64,000 nucleotides of DNA, taken from Nocardia paucivorans NBRC 100373. GTDB taxonomy: Bacteria; Actinomycetota; Actinomycetes; Mycobacteriales; Mycobacteriaceae. The notes beneath the pieces were generated by a model. It ran no database searches and had not been told where the DNA came from. It saw only the letters and a list, made by a program, of their open reading frames with translations. Where the stretch lies: positions 1-64,000 of the forward strand of contig NZ_BAGE01000001.1 of the NCBI RefSeq assembly GCF_000308675.1, written 5' to 3'. Both the position numbers and the translations under genes were made by a program. Positions 22,204-30,610 of this stretch are shown here, piece after piece (position 1 is the stretch's first letter; the number at the start of each line of letters is the position of its first letter).

Positions 22204-22239
22204 CATCGGCGCCACCGATTCGGATCGGTGGCGCCGATG
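22204..22239. terminator. bidirectional hairpin between convergent genes
   Basis: Perfect 16-base-pair inverted repeat (22204-22219 with 22224-22239) and a four-base loop TCGG, 12 bases after the cwlM stop and 20 before the stop of the opposing gene. It is well placed to end transcription from both sides, although the T-run is missing. Confidence 0.75.
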
Positions 22240-22258
22240 GCGTATCAGGGGACAGAAC

Positions 22259-23032
22259 TCATAGCGTGAGTAGCCTGGTGGGCACTGTCATGGACGCGGC
22301 CGCGAGCAACTGGTCGAGGGCATGCTCGACATCCTCTTTCCACCCGTGGTCGGAGTCGAGTTCGAGACGCAGTCGAGGGAAACGGTGATGAGGGGCCACC
22401 ACCTCGAAACCGACCTCTTCCAGGAAGTCGGCATCAATCATGCAGTTCTCGGGTGAACATCCCGAACCGGAGCGAGTCGATCGCCGATTCTGTTCCGGAA
22501 CACCTATCCGTTCCATCAGTCGTAGGTTGCCGGTCGGACGGTCGGATAAGGCCATGCTCGGGGGAGCGGCCCGAATACCGAAAGCCTCCAGGGCGCGCAC
22601 ACCGCGGCGTACCAGATCGGCGACCACCGCTTGGACCAGCCGGTGCGCGATATCGCTGTCCTGATAACGGGATTCGGTGTGCAGAGCGGTCAACAGCACC
22701 GCATCCGGACTGACCGGCGAAGTGGGAAAGAGACCCGCCCTGGGCACCGCGCTGGGCGGCGCGTACAAGGCGCACCCGGCACTGTGTCCGTCGACCGTCG
22801 CGATCTGTCCGCAGGAACCCCATTCGAGCATGACCGTTGAGATCCAGGCCTCCTTTTCGAAGACCGGATCGCTGAACTCGCGCGAGTCCGCAGCCACCGC
22901 GGGGTCTATCTCCCAGAACACGCAGCGTCTGGAGTGCGCGGGCAACCTGGTCAAGTCGTCCAGGGTAAGTGCTGTGACGCTGGTCGACACCGCTCTGCTC
23001 AGCCTCCAGCTGTCCGATTCATCAACGCTCAC
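22259..23032 (-). CDS. conserved origin-region protein, possible acetyltransferase fold
   Basis: A 257-residue cytoplasmic protein in the position of Rv3916c, between cwlM and parB. Its middle part resembles a GNAT core (VLLTALHTESRYQDSDIAHR, LVQAVVADLVRRGVRALEAFGIR, then FLEEVGFEVVAPHHRFPRLRLEL), the order of strand, acetyl-CoA loop, helix and late strand seen in N-acetyltransferases, but the Q/RxxGxG/A loop is poorly kept. A Cys/Ser/Gly/Arg segment (STRSGSGCSPENCMID) interrupts the fold before the late strand. There is no signal peptide or membrane segment. The function is unknown; the GNAT label is tentative. The 184-base gap to parB has no gene. Confidence 0.75.
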   Translation of the reverse strand: MSVDESDSWRLSRAVSTSVTALTLDDLTRLPAHSRRCVFWEIDPAVAADSREFSDPVFEKEAWISTVMLEWGSCGQIATVDGHSAGCALYAPPSAVPRAGLFPTSPVSPDAVLLTALHTESRYQDSDIAHRLVQAVVADLVRRGVRALEAFGIRAAPPSMALSDRPTGNLRLMERIGVPEQNRRSTRSGSGCSPENCMIDADFLEEVGFEVVAPHHRFPRLRLELDSDHGWKEDVEHALDQLLAAASMTVPTRLLTL

Positions 23033-23216
23033 GCCACATCAAATTTCTCGCCGGCAAAAATAGCGTTCAAGCGAACCTGCCTCGTTTCATGTCACCCGTT
23101 CACTGTTCGGTTTACGCCACGGCACCGGTATCCACAAGACAACCGGATAATTCTCGCTCCGTCACAGTGACGTTTCTACGTCAGGTAACCGATCCCGGCC
23201 TTTTGAGCCGGTTATC

Positions 23217-24245
23217 TCAATTCTCCAGCGCGGAACGCTGCATCAAACCGACGATCCGGTCGAGGTCATCGACAGAACCGAATTCGACAACTATTTTGCC
23301 TTTCCGCTTGCCGAGACTCACCGTGACCCTGGTGTCGAACGACTCCGACAGTCGCTCGGCGACCTCTTGGAGACCCGGAGCCAACGTCGGCTTACGGCGG
23401 GCAGCGGGCTCCTTGGGGGACCGCCCATTCGCCAGCTCTCGGTTGGCCAGCTTCACCGCTTCCTCGGTGGAGCGCACCGACAACCCCTCGGCCACAATCC
23501 GAGCCGCAAGCATTTCCTGCGCCTCGGGGCCGCCCTCCAAACCGAGCAGTGCACGCGCATGCCCGGCGGACAACACACCCGCCGCGACCCGACGCTGCAC
23601 CGGAATGGGCAGCTTGAGCAGGCGGATCATATTGGTCACCACGGGGCGGGAGCGCCCCAGCCGATTGGCCAGCTCCTCCTGGGTGACCCCGAACTCCTCG
23701 AGCAACTGTTGATAGGCGGCCGCCTCCTCGAGCGGGTTGAGCTGCACCCGATGGATGTTCTCCAAGAGCGCATCGCGGAGCAGCCCGTCATCGGTGGTCT
23801 CTCGGACAATGGCCGGGATGGTCTCCAGCCCCGCCTCTTGGCAGGCACGCCAGCGGCGTTCACCCATGATCAGCTGATACCGATCACCGGGCAGTCTGCG
23901 AACGACAATCGGCTGCATCAAGCCGAATTCCCGGATGGAGTGGACGAGTTCGGCCAATGCCGCCTCATCGAAGTATTGCCGTGGCTGTTTCGGATTCGGC
24001 TCGATCAGATCCGGCGGAATTTCTCGATAAACGGCATCGCCGGCGAATGCGAGATCTGGTTCCTCGATATCGGGATCGGGTACGCGGTGGAGAAAGGGAG
24101 CAGTCGGTCGATGTAGGGGATCGCCGATAACGGTATCTGCCGCATCGGCGCTCAGCCCGCCGGTCGCGGTTGCCGGAGCGGCCGGACCCGTCGGGATCAA
24201 TGCCGCCAGGCCGCGTCCCAGTCCGCCCTTCTTCGACTGACTCAT
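23217..24245 (-). CDS. parB: chromosome partitioning protein ParB
   Basis: Binds parS sites near the origin, spreads along DNA as a CTP-dependent clamp and loads SMC, working with ParA in segregation. The family motifs are in order: [15 protein letters not shown], then the CTP-binding GERRWRAC box, then the DNA-binding helix-turn-helix ([20 protein letters not shown]). A C-terminal dimerisation domain follows ([20 protein letters not shown]). It is 342 residues from the ATG at 24245, preceded by AAAGGTAGG. Ten more residues to 24275 are possible but unlikely. It sits 52 bases downstream of parA, same operon. The predicted targets are four parS-like sequences at 25270-26869. Confidence 0.96.
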   Translation of the reverse strand: MSQSKKGGLGRGLAALIPTGPAAPATATGGLSADAADTVIGDPLHRPTAPFLHRVPDPDIEEPDLAFAGDAVYREIPPDLIEPNPKQPRQYFDEAALAELVHSIREFGLMQPIVVRRLPGDRYQLIMGERRWRACQEAGLETIPAIVRETTDDGLLRDALLENIHRVQLNPLEEAAAYQQLLEEFGVTQEELANRLGRSRPVVTNMIRLLKLPIPVQRRVAAGVLSAGHARALLGLEGGPEAQEMLAARIVAEGLSVRSTEEAVKLANRELANGRSPKEPAARRKPTLAPGLQEVAERLSESFDTRVTVSLGKRKGKIVVEFGSVDDLDRIVGLMQRSALEN

Positions 24246-24297
24246 CGACCTACCTTTTCGTTGTTCCGCTGCCACGCCCGATCACACCCGATTCGAT

Positions 24298-25305
24298 TCA
24301 CTTCGCACTATCCGCGGCCGCGGGGTGTTTGGTCGCCCCGCGGGCCGCTATCTCCCGGCCGGCGTCCAGATAACTCAACGCACCCCGAGAGCCTGGATCG
24401 TAATCGAGCACGGTCATACCGTAACCAGGTGCCTCGGATACCTTGACGCTGCGCGGGATAACCGACCGCAGGACCACGTCTCCGAAATGGCTCCGTACCT
24501 CTTCGGCGACCTGATCGGCGAGCTTGGTGCGACCGTCGTACATCGTGAGGATCACGGTGGAGACATGTAGTTCGGGATTGAGATGCGCCTGAACCAGGCC
24601 GATATTGCGAATGAGCTGCCCCACCCCCTCCAGTGCGTAGTACTCGCACTGAATCGGAATCAACACTTCCTTGGCGGCCACCATGGCATTCACGGTCAGC
24701 AGGCCCAATGAAGGCGGGCAGTCGATCATCACATAGTCGATGTCGTATCCGGCGATATTGGCGTCCTGAATAGCGCCCTTGAGTCGGCTCTCCCGAGCCA
24801 CCATGGATACCAATTCGATCTCCGCGCCCGCCAGGTCGATGGTCGCCGGGATGCAGAGCAGATTGTCGTTGTGCGGACTCCGCTGAATTGCCTCCTGGAC
24901 CTTGATCTCGCCGATCAGCAATTCGTAGGTCGACGGCGTGCCCGACTGGTGTTCCACCCCCAAGGCGGTGCTGGCGTTGCCCTGGGGATCCAGGTCGATC
25001 ACAAGCACTTTCATCCCTTGATGCGCGAGGGCCGCGGCGAGATTCACCGTGGTCGTCGTCTTACCCACCCCGCCCTTCTGATTGGCGATGGTAATGATCC
25101 GTTGCTCATGCGGTTTCGGCACGGTCACCTTTCCTGCGGGCAAGAGCCGGCTTGCCCGGTGCGCTTCGGCTGCTATCGGCGTCTCGGTAGGGGAGATATG
25201 CCCGAACGGTGTGCTTCCGAAGGAATCCGGGCTGATATTGCTGGCATCCAACATCCCCGGAACCCGCGACGTTTCCCGTGAAACATTCGCCGAACCGCTA
25301 GACAT
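24298..25305 (-). CDS. parA: chromosome partitioning ATPase ParA
   Basis: Walker-type ATPase that binds DNA non-specifically and moves ParB-bound origins. It contains the deviant Walker A motif KGGVGKTTTTVNLA about residue 77, LVIDLDPQGNAS (Walker A') and VMIDCPPSLG (Walker B). It has 335 residues, including a 65-residue N-terminal extension before the ATPase domain; much of it is polar and probably disordered. A parS-like site lies inside this extension, near codon 10, so ParB may bind within the gene and could repress the operon. The ATG at 25305 has AGGAGCGG upstream. Confidence 0.96.
   Translation of the reverse strand: MSSGSANVSRETSRVPGMLDASNISPDSFGSTPFGHISPTETPIAAEAHRASRLLPAGKVTVPKPHEQRIITIANQKGGVGKTTTTVNLAAALAHQGMKVLVIDLDPQGNASTALGVEHQSGTPSTYELLIGEIKVQEAIQRSPHNDNLLCIPATIDLAGAEIELVSMVARESRLKGAIQDANIAGYDIDYVMIDCPPSLGLLTVNAMVAAKEVLIPIQCEYYALEGVGQLIRNIGLVQAHLNPELHVSTVILTMYDGRTKLADQVAEEVRSHFGDVVLRSVIPRSVKVSEAPGYGMTVLDYDPGSRGALSYLDAGREIAARGATKHPAAADSAK
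25270..25285. other. parS-like site 1, inside parA
   Basis: Sixteen bases matching the actinobacterial parS consensus TGTTTCACGTGAAACA at 14 positions. It lies within the first codons of parA. Confidence 0.65.
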
Positions 25306-25599
25306 AGACCGCTCCTAACGCGAGAACTGCAGGATCACGTACTCCGGGCACAGCCAGTGCCGTGTCGTGGAAAGCTGTGTCGGATCGAACCTGATGTCCG
25401 ACCGGAGCGACGCCGCCCGGCCGTCCGAACGGAGCCGTTGCCGCTGCGATATCAATATCCCTCCGTGGCACCGACGCTCACGCTCGACGTTTATTAGCTT
25501 GCCGGCACGAAGCGTAATAAGAAAGCCGAACCGCTGTGACTCTCCCGCGATATACCGCGAAAGTCGACCCTCGGACGCATCGACCGGCGATCGCCACGA

Positions 25600-25615
25600 T
25601 GTTTCACATGAAACG
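25600..25615. other. parS-like site 2
   Basis: TGTTTCACATGAAACG, 14 of 16 positions matching TGTTTCACGTGAAACA, in the parA-rsmG gap. Confidence 0.7.
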
Positions 25616-25990
25616 GTGCACCAACCACAACACATGACCGGCCGCTCCGGAGAACCCGGTAGCGCACCGTTCTCCATGAGCCACCCCGGACTCATCGAAG
25701 GAACGGTGTTCACGTATCCACTTCGCAGCCCGTGGACCGAACGCCGAACCACACTTGCGATGCCGTATCGACCCAACCCGCTCGAACCTGCGTCGGTTAC
25801 GTTTTTCACGAAAGAGCAACCCTTGATCCGCGTACCGGAGTTGGTCGGCACAGGTCGGGTCGCAAGCCCTCCCAAAAGCGTGGACAGACCTGGGTGCGAG
25901 ACGGACCGGTGCAATCGAATGCCGGACCCCTCAGCACCGCCCTGATGTCACGGCATGCTCCGCCAACTCGGATGGCGAAACCGACGGACA

Positions 25991-26006
25991 CGTTTCACAT
26001 GAAACA
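25991..26006. other. parS-like site 3
   Basis: CGTTTCACATGAAACA, 14 of 16 positions matching the parS consensus, in the parA-rsmG gap and sharing the central CA variant with site 2. Confidence 0.7.
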
Positions 26007-26135
26007 TGCACCGCTATGACTCAGCGAAGCCACAATCCATCACGGTCGCACTCGAGCCCCCGTGCCCCCGACGCTCAGGCCCGACCCCATGCGTATTACG
26101 CGTATCTAACGTCGGTAGAGCCGGCCGTGCTCCGA

Positions 26136-26831
26136 TCAGGATTTCTTTCGGCCGCCTCGCCCCGCTCGCGGTCCATTGCGCTTCGGCCCACGCTCGGAAC
26201 GCCGCAAACGCTCCGCCGACACCACTAGCGTTGGTGTGGATACCAACCCGGTACCGCATTGGACCACCGTGAGGTGGCCGGCGCCGGCGCGTTCGACCTC
26301 TGCCCGATCACGCTCCAACTCTTCCGCGGCGCTCTCACCTTTCAGCGCCAACATCCGACCGTTGAGACGGAGGAGGGGGAGGGACCACTGAGCGAGCTTC
26401 GCCAAGGGAGCGACCGCACGGGAGGTCACGATATCCGCGCCACCCGCTTCCCGGATAACCCCCGACTGTTCCGCACGCCCGCGTACGACGGTGATATCGA
26501 GACCCGCATCTTCGATGAATTCCTTCAGGAAGACGGTTCGACGCAGCAATGGTTCCACCAGTGTTATCCGTAGATCCGGACGAGCAATGGCCAGCGGGAT
26601 ACCGGGCAGGCCGGCACCGCTACCGATATCGACAACCGTCGCATCTTCGGTGATGAGTTCGCCGACCACGGCGCAGTTCAGGATGTGCCGATCCCAGAGG
26701 CGCGGCACCTCACGGGGACCGATGAGCCCGCGTTCCACCCCCGCGGTGGCGAGTGCTACCCAGTACCGTTGCGCCAACTCGAGCCGAGGACCGAATATGG
26801 TCGCCGCGGCGGCGGGTGGTGGCTCCGGCAT
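26136..26831 (-). CDS. rsmG: 16S rRNA (guanine527-N7)-methyltransferase RsmG (GidB)
   Basis: SAM-dependent methyltransferase that modifies G527 of 16S rRNA; loss usually gives low-level streptomycin resistance. The conserved [15 protein letters not shown] start, [20 protein letters not shown]-binding [19 protein letters not shown] and the late [18 protein letters not shown] are all present. It ends in a basic tail ([20 protein letters not shown]). The ATG at 26831 is preferred: GGCGGAG stands eight bases upstream and the length (231) fits the family. An ATG at 26870 would add MFHVEP and overlaps a parS-like site; the frame runs on to 27029. Confidence 0.92.
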   Translation of the reverse strand: MPEPPPAAAATIFGPRLELAQRYWVALATAGVERGLIGPREVPRLWDRHILNCAVVGELITEDATVVDIGSGAGLPGIPLAIARPDLRITLVEPLLRRTVFLKEFIEDAGLDITVVRGRAEQSGVIREAGGADIVTSRAVAPLAKLAQWSLPLLRLNGRMLALKGESAAEELERDRAEVERAGAGHLTVVQCGTGLVSTPTLVVSAERLRRSERGPKRNGPRAGRGGRKKS

Positions 26832-26853
26832 CGAGATCGCTCCGCCGAGGTCA

Positions 26854-26869
26854 GGTTCCACGTGAAACA
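26854..26869. other. parS-like site 4, at the rsmG 5' end
   Basis: GGTTCCACGTGAAACA, 14 of 16 positions of the parS consensus with an intact central ACGTGAAACA. It lies just upstream of the rsmG start used here and overlaps the alternative start at 26870. Confidence 0.7.
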
Positions 26870-27014
26870 TCCTTCCGAAGGGTCTGGGCCAGAAGAGTTG
26901 GATCCGGTCCATGCCGCCTGGCGCCCACCACCAGGACATAGCGAAGACCCTAATGGTCATGGACGGGTGAGCCTGTGACGACCGGGGGGAAGTAGGACCG
27001 CCTCCACCGAAACG

Positions 27015-27061
27015 ACGCGGTCGCCGCAATCCTCACCTCGAGGATGTCGCGGCGACCGCGT
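27015..27061 (-). terminator. hairpin between khpB/jag and rsmG
   Basis: A 13-base-pair stem (27015-27027 with 27049-27061), with an inner CCTC/GAGG pairing, lies 70 bases after the khpB stop and about 180 before the rsmG start. It may separate the yidC-khpB transcript from rsmG. The remaining 300-base gap (26832-27131) holds no other gene. Confidence 0.5.
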
Positions 27062-27131
27062 GAATCCGAGAACGACTCGGGATCTTGTTCCGTTATCCGG
27101 TTATACGAGGAGCATCGGGGCTCCGGAGGAA

Positions 27132-27683
27132 TCACTCCGGCGCAATCACCACGTGACGATTCGGCCCGTCACCCTCACTCTCGCTCGATACCCCGTCGAT
27201 GACCGCGACCGCATCGTGCACGATTTTCCGCTCGAACGGCGTCATCGGGGCGAGCGCCTCCGGCTTCCCGCTCTGGAGCACTCGCTGGGCGGCGGCGGCG
27301 CCCAGGGCGCTCAGATCCGCGCGGCGCTTGGCTCGCCATCCCGCCACATCCAGCATGAGCTTGCTGCGCACACCGGTGACCTGCTGCACGGCCAAGCGAG
27401 TCAACTCCTGCAATGCATCCAACACTTCACCACTGCGGCCGACCAGTTTCGACAGGTCCCGCCCACCGTCGATACTGACCACCGCGCGATCGCCCTCGAC
27501 ATCGAGATCGATATCGCCGTCGAAGTCGAGTACGTCGAGCAACTGTTCGAGGTAATCACCGGCGATCTCGCCCTCCTCGATCAGCGCCTCCTCGGTGTCG
27601 CTGACGATATCGTCGGAATCGGCTCCGGCGCCCGCCATTGTCGTCGCCACGGTGGCGTCCTCACCATCGGTCTCGAGAGTCAT
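27132..27683 (-). CDS. khpB: KH/R3H RNA-binding protein (KhpB/Jag)
   Basis: Single-stranded nucleic-acid-binding protein encoded next to yidC in most bacteria; in Gram-positives KhpB pairs with KhpA and affects cell elongation. The acidic N-terminus (about 50 residues) is followed by a KH-like domain (VVSIDGGRDLSKLVGRSGEV) and a C-terminal R3H domain (APMTPFERKIVHDAVAVIDG). The R3H motif ends shortly before the stop. The ATG at 27683 has AAAGGA six bases upstream; an ATG at 27701 is possible. It is 183 residues, close to Rv3920c. It lies 88 bases after yidC in the same direction and is likely co-transcribed. Confidence 0.9.
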   Translation of the reverse strand: MTLETDGEDATVATTMAGAGADSDDIVSDTEEALIEEGEIAGDYLEQLLDVLDFDGDIDLDVEGDRAVVSIDGGRDLSKLVGRSGEVLDALQELTRLAVQQVTGVRSKLMLDVAGWRAKRRADLSALGAAAAQRVLQSGKPEALAPMTPFERKIVHDAVAVIDGVSSESEGDGPNRHVVIAPE

Positions 27684-27771
27684 GTGTTTTCCTTTATCCA
27701 TTCGTCGGGTGCCGCCCGGTTGTCCGGCCCGCACCTCGAGCGGTGATGCTCAGCGAATAAGGTTCCTCGGC

Positions 27772-28863
27772 TCAGCGCCGGCGCTTCTGGTTCGCCCGGC
27801 CGCGATTACCCGGCCGCTTCTGACCACCCGTGCGCCGCTGACCCGACTGCTTACCGGCCGACTGCGCAGTCGGTTTTACCGTGGCACCCGCCTTGCCCTC
27901 GGCGGTTTTCTCCGTGGTCCCATTGGTCTCCGATCGCACCGTCTGCTTCTTCTTGGGATCGATCGGCTTGGCACCCGGTTTGGGAGCGTTCTGCGCCCGC
28001 TTCTCCAATAAGGCCTGCCGCTTCGCCTCTTCCTCCTTGGCCATGCGGCCGAATACCAAATGCTGCTGCCCGTAGGTCCAGATGTTGTTGGAAACCCAGT
28101 AAAGCAGGACGGCGATCGGCAAGAAGGGACCACCGACGAGCACACCGAAGGGGAAGACCCACAGCGCCAGCTTGTTCATCAGCGCTGCCTGGGGGTTGGC
28201 CGCCGCCTCCGGACTCTGCCGGGCGACCGAGGCCCGCGCGTTGAAGTGCGTGGCAATCGCAGCGATGATCATCAATGGAATGGAGACCGCGGCGATACCG
28301 ATCCGACTCGGCAGACCGCCGTAGTCGGCGAACGCCTCCAACTGGGTGGTCGGCATCGTGATGAAGGCCGAGATGGGCGCACCGAAGATGCGTGCGCTCA
28401 AGAACGACTGCACATCGTCCACGCTGAAGATGTAGTTCGGCGTGTGCGCATTGGTGTAGGCGTCCATCCCCAGCTGGCCGAACCCGTGGCCGGTCCGGTT
28501 GAACGAGCGCAACACATGGAACAGACCGAGGAAGACCGGCACCTGCGCCAGAATCGGCAGGCATCCCATCAGCGGGTTGAAGCCGTGCTCCTTCTGGAGC
28601 TTCTGCATCTCCAACGCCATCTTCTGGCGATCGTTCTTGTACTTCTTCTGCAGCTCCTTGATCTGCGGCTGCAGTTCCTGCATCTGTTTGGTGGTGCGAA
28701 CCTGCTTCACAAACGGCTTGTAGAGAACCAACCGAAGCGTGAAAACGAGAAACACCACCGACAACGCCCAGGACAGGCCGGCGTCCGCGCCGAAGACGAA
28801 GCCGAAGACCCGGTGCCAGAACCATAGGATCGCGGATACCGGGTAATAAATGAAGTCGAGCAC
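27772..28863 (-). CDS. yidC: membrane protein insertase YidC
   Basis: Inserts and folds membrane proteins, alone or with SecYEG. Membrane segments are visible at about 7-25 ([19 protein letters not shown]), 30-48 ([19 protein letters not shown]), 95-115 ([20 protein letters not shown]) and two or more later ([31 protein letters not shown]). The cytoplasmic coiled stretch [18 protein letters not shown] between helices is typical. The C-terminal 75 residues are very basic, likely ribosome-contacting, as in actinobacterial YidC. The start is a GTG at 28863, four bases after the yidD stop, with GGGAG upstream. It has 363 residues, close to Rv3921c. Confidence 0.95.
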   Translation of the reverse strand: MLDFIYYPVSAILWFWHRVFGFVFGADAGLSWALSVVFLVFTLRLVLYKPFVKQVRTTKQMQELQPQIKELQKKYKNDRQKMALEMQKLQKEHGFNPLMGCLPILAQVPVFLGLFHVLRSFNRTGHGFGQLGMDAYTNAHTPNYIFSVDDVQSFLSARIFGAPISAFITMPTTQLEAFADYGGLPSRIGIAAVSIPLMIIAAIATHFNARASVARQSPEAAANPQAALMNKLALWVFPFGVLVGGPFLPIAVLLYWVSNNIWTYGQQHLVFGRMAKEEEAKRQALLEKRAQNAPKPGAKPIDPKKKQTVRSETNGTTEKTAEGKAGATVKPTAQSAGKQSGQRRTGGQKRPGNRGRANQKRRR

Positions 28864-28867
28864 GGCT

Positions 28868-29314
28868 CTATGTACTCCCGTCGTTCGTGTCGCCGATCAC
28901 ACGCGGTGATCCTTTACAAGCGTTGAGCTCGGGCGCCGAAACGCCCCCTGAGGTGGAGTCGGACGTCGATTCGGCGAGTGCCTCGTCCCCATGCTCATGG
29001 GGATGCTCCGCTCGACGCCGGGTCACCTCTGCGTGGTCGTACGAACCGCCGTCTCCGGGGCCATTGCTCCGCCGCGGTGGGACGGGGTCCCACCCACCAG
29101 GGTGCCAGGGTGCGCATTTGGCCAGCCGCACAACTGTCAGTGCGAGGCCGACCACGAGTCCACGAGTACGTAATGCGGTGACCGCGTATTCACTGCAGGT
29201 CGGGATGAATCGGCAGACCGGCAGGCGGGTGGGGGACACGTAGGTCCGGTACAGCTCGATCAGAAAGATCAAAGTATTCGCCGGTAAGCGGGCCGTTGTC
29301 GACATGAAGCTCAC
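28868..29314 (-). CDS. yidD: membrane protein insertion efficiency factor YidD
   Basis: Small amphipathic protein that helps YidC-dependent insertion. The family core is complete: [20 protein letters not shown], the invariant Cys in [10 protein letters not shown] and the ending [15 protein letters not shown] hydrophilic tail of about 60 residues follows the core, rich in Ser, Gly and His, longer than in most homologues and probably disordered. The ATG at 29314 overlaps the rnpA stop (ATGA), and an ATG at 29305 is also possible. Confidence 0.93.
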   Translation of the reverse strand: MSFMSTTARLPANTLIFLIELYRTYVSPTRLPVCRFIPTCSEYAVTALRTRGLVVGLALTVVRLAKCAPWHPGGWDPVPPRRSNGPGDGGSYDHAEVTRRRAEHPHEHGDEALAESTSDSTSGGVSAPELNACKGSPRVIGDTNDGST

Positions 29315-29721
29315 AACGGTTCACCTGCCTCGGCGCAGGAATCGGTAGGGGCGGCGCGCAGGTCCAGCTTACGCAGTCCGCCACGTAGCTGGCGTCGAAG
29401 TTCAGCGCTGTCGGCCACCGCCGCACCCGGAAGAGCCCGGATGACGATATCGACGTCGGCCGGCACCTCATCGCGAATTTCGGCGCATACATGGCGCAGG
29501 CGGCGGGCCACCCGGTGTCGAACCACCGAGGAGCCCACCGCCTTGCTGACGATCAGTCCGAATCGCGGGCCACCGACCCGCACCAACCCGTCCTCGGTCG
29601 AAGGATCGGGCCGGTGCACAAAGGCATGCACGACCAGATCCGGCCTTCCGCTTCGCCGGCCGCGGCGCACCGTCCGAGAAAAATCGGCACGGTGATGCAG
29701 CCGATACGGCTCAGGAAGCAC
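29311..29721 (-). CDS. rnpA: ribonuclease P protein component
   Basis: Protein subunit of RNase P, which matures tRNA 5' ends together with the RNA rnpB (not in this window). LPEPYRLHHRADFSRTVRRG opens the protein, and the conserved basic helix follows (VRHRVARRLRHVCAE, the RNR-type motif). It has 136 residues and starts with GTG at 29721. It lies 87 bases after rpmH, the universal rpmH-rnpA pairing, and overlaps yidD by four bases. Confidence 0.95.
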   Translation of the reverse strand: MLPEPYRLHHRADFSRTVRRGRRSGRPDLVVHAFVHRPDPSTEDGLVRVGGPRFGLIVSKAVGSSVVRHRVARRLRHVCAEIRDEVPADVDIVIRALPGAAVADSAELRRQLRGGLRKLDLRAAPTDSCAEAGEPL

Positions 29722-29808
29722 CCGAGAATCCGGGGGCGCGTGAGCGATCAGCGGCGTGGGCTACGGCGTTCGGCGGGCCGGACATCGGACACCGAATTCG
29801 AGAGACGA

Positions 29809-29952
29809 TCAGGCCGTGAGGGCGGCGCGGCCCTTGCGGCGGCGCGCGGAAACGATGGCGCGGCCCGCACGGGTCCGCATCCGGAGGCGGAAGCCGTGAA
29901 CCCGCGCCCGACGACGGTTGTTCGGCTGGAACGTCCGCTTGCCCTTGGCCAC
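29809..29952 (-). CDS. rpmH: 50S ribosomal protein L34
   Basis: Short basic protein of the large ribosomal subunit, 47 residues: the start [20 protein letters not shown] and the Arg-rich remainder match L34 along the whole length. The start is a GTG at 29952 with GAGGAG nine bases upstream. It is the first gene of the minus-strand run rpmH-rnpA-yidD-yidC and is divergent from dnaA. Confidence 0.97.
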   Translation of the reverse strand: MAKGKRTFQPNNRRRARVHGFRLRMRTRAGRAIVSARRRKGRAALTA

Positions 29953-30610
29953 GGTCAACACTCCTCGAGTTGGTGGGCGCCCGACGGCACCCGAAGCTTT
30001 CGGTGATTCATGAGGTCGGCATCGGCGCGTTGGCCCTGGCGAGCCGCCTGCATGATGCAGCTGCTCAGCACAGGACGACCACCACACCGAGCGGTGACTG
30101 TACGAGAGTACTTATCGCCCGGTAGCTGGTCAAACTCGCCCATACCGCGGTGAGGGCCCGCTCACATACGTTACGGTGGCAAGCATACCGTTCGCGCCGC
30201 GGAAACCCTGCTGCGCACGAAACCGCCGAGCCGGTGGTCGAGATCACCCGCCGAGATCGCCACACAACCACCGGGCCGATACGGATCCGCAGGTAAGAAG
30301 CCATCCGAGGCCGGGACGCCGAGGCGTTCCAGGCCGACAAGTAATCCACAGGTGTTCTCCACATCTGTGGATAATTGTGTGGATTACTTGTGAGTGGCAT
30401 ATTCGTAGGTCCGATGGTGCCACGCCGCCGCCTGGAAAACGGGGGAGTCCGGGCAGCGTCCCATATGGGTTGCCACGTCCGCGCGGTGGCAGACGTGGCC
30501 GGCCCGGGTCACGAGGACGTACGCAGCATCGCTGAAGCGAACCAACGGTAGACGCACCGCGTACCCCCGGACGTCTGCGCCCATCGACCGACTCCCGGGG
30601 AGGATAGTGC
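29953..30610. promoter_or_regulatory. rpmH-dnaA intergenic control region
   Basis: This 658-base region without a gene must contain the divergent rpmH and dnaA promoters. Its main feature is the DnaA-box inverted repeat at 30338-30390. No further gene could be supported. Confidence 0.7.
30338..30390. promoter_or_regulatory. DnaA-box inverted repeat upstream of dnaA
   Basis: Perfect 13-base arms CAAGTAATCCACA (30338-30350) and TGTGGATTACTTG (30378-30390) flank a 27-base loop. The loop holds an exact reverse DnaA box TGTGGATAA (30366-30374). Each arm contains a box with one mismatch (TAATCCACA and its complement). The dnaA start is 220 bases downstream, so autoregulation by DnaA is likely. Confidence 0.72.

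Larger units (their letters stand above)
25306..26135. other. 830-base gene-free stretch with two parS-like sites
   Basis: No convincing gene is found between parA and rsmG. Open frames exist on both strands (for example 25315-25914 minus, 25367-25945 plus) but have no recognisable domain and no ribosome site. The stretch contains two parS-like sites and an AT-rich inverted repeat (TTATTA near 25493, TAATAA near 25516). In M. tuberculosis parA and gid are nearly adjacent, so the gap is unusual. Confidence 0.6.

Noticed and set aside
25315..25914. Possible 199-residue gene between parA and rsmG
   Set aside because: No ribosome site or recognisable domain, and it crosses a parS-like site; overlapping frames exist on the other strand.
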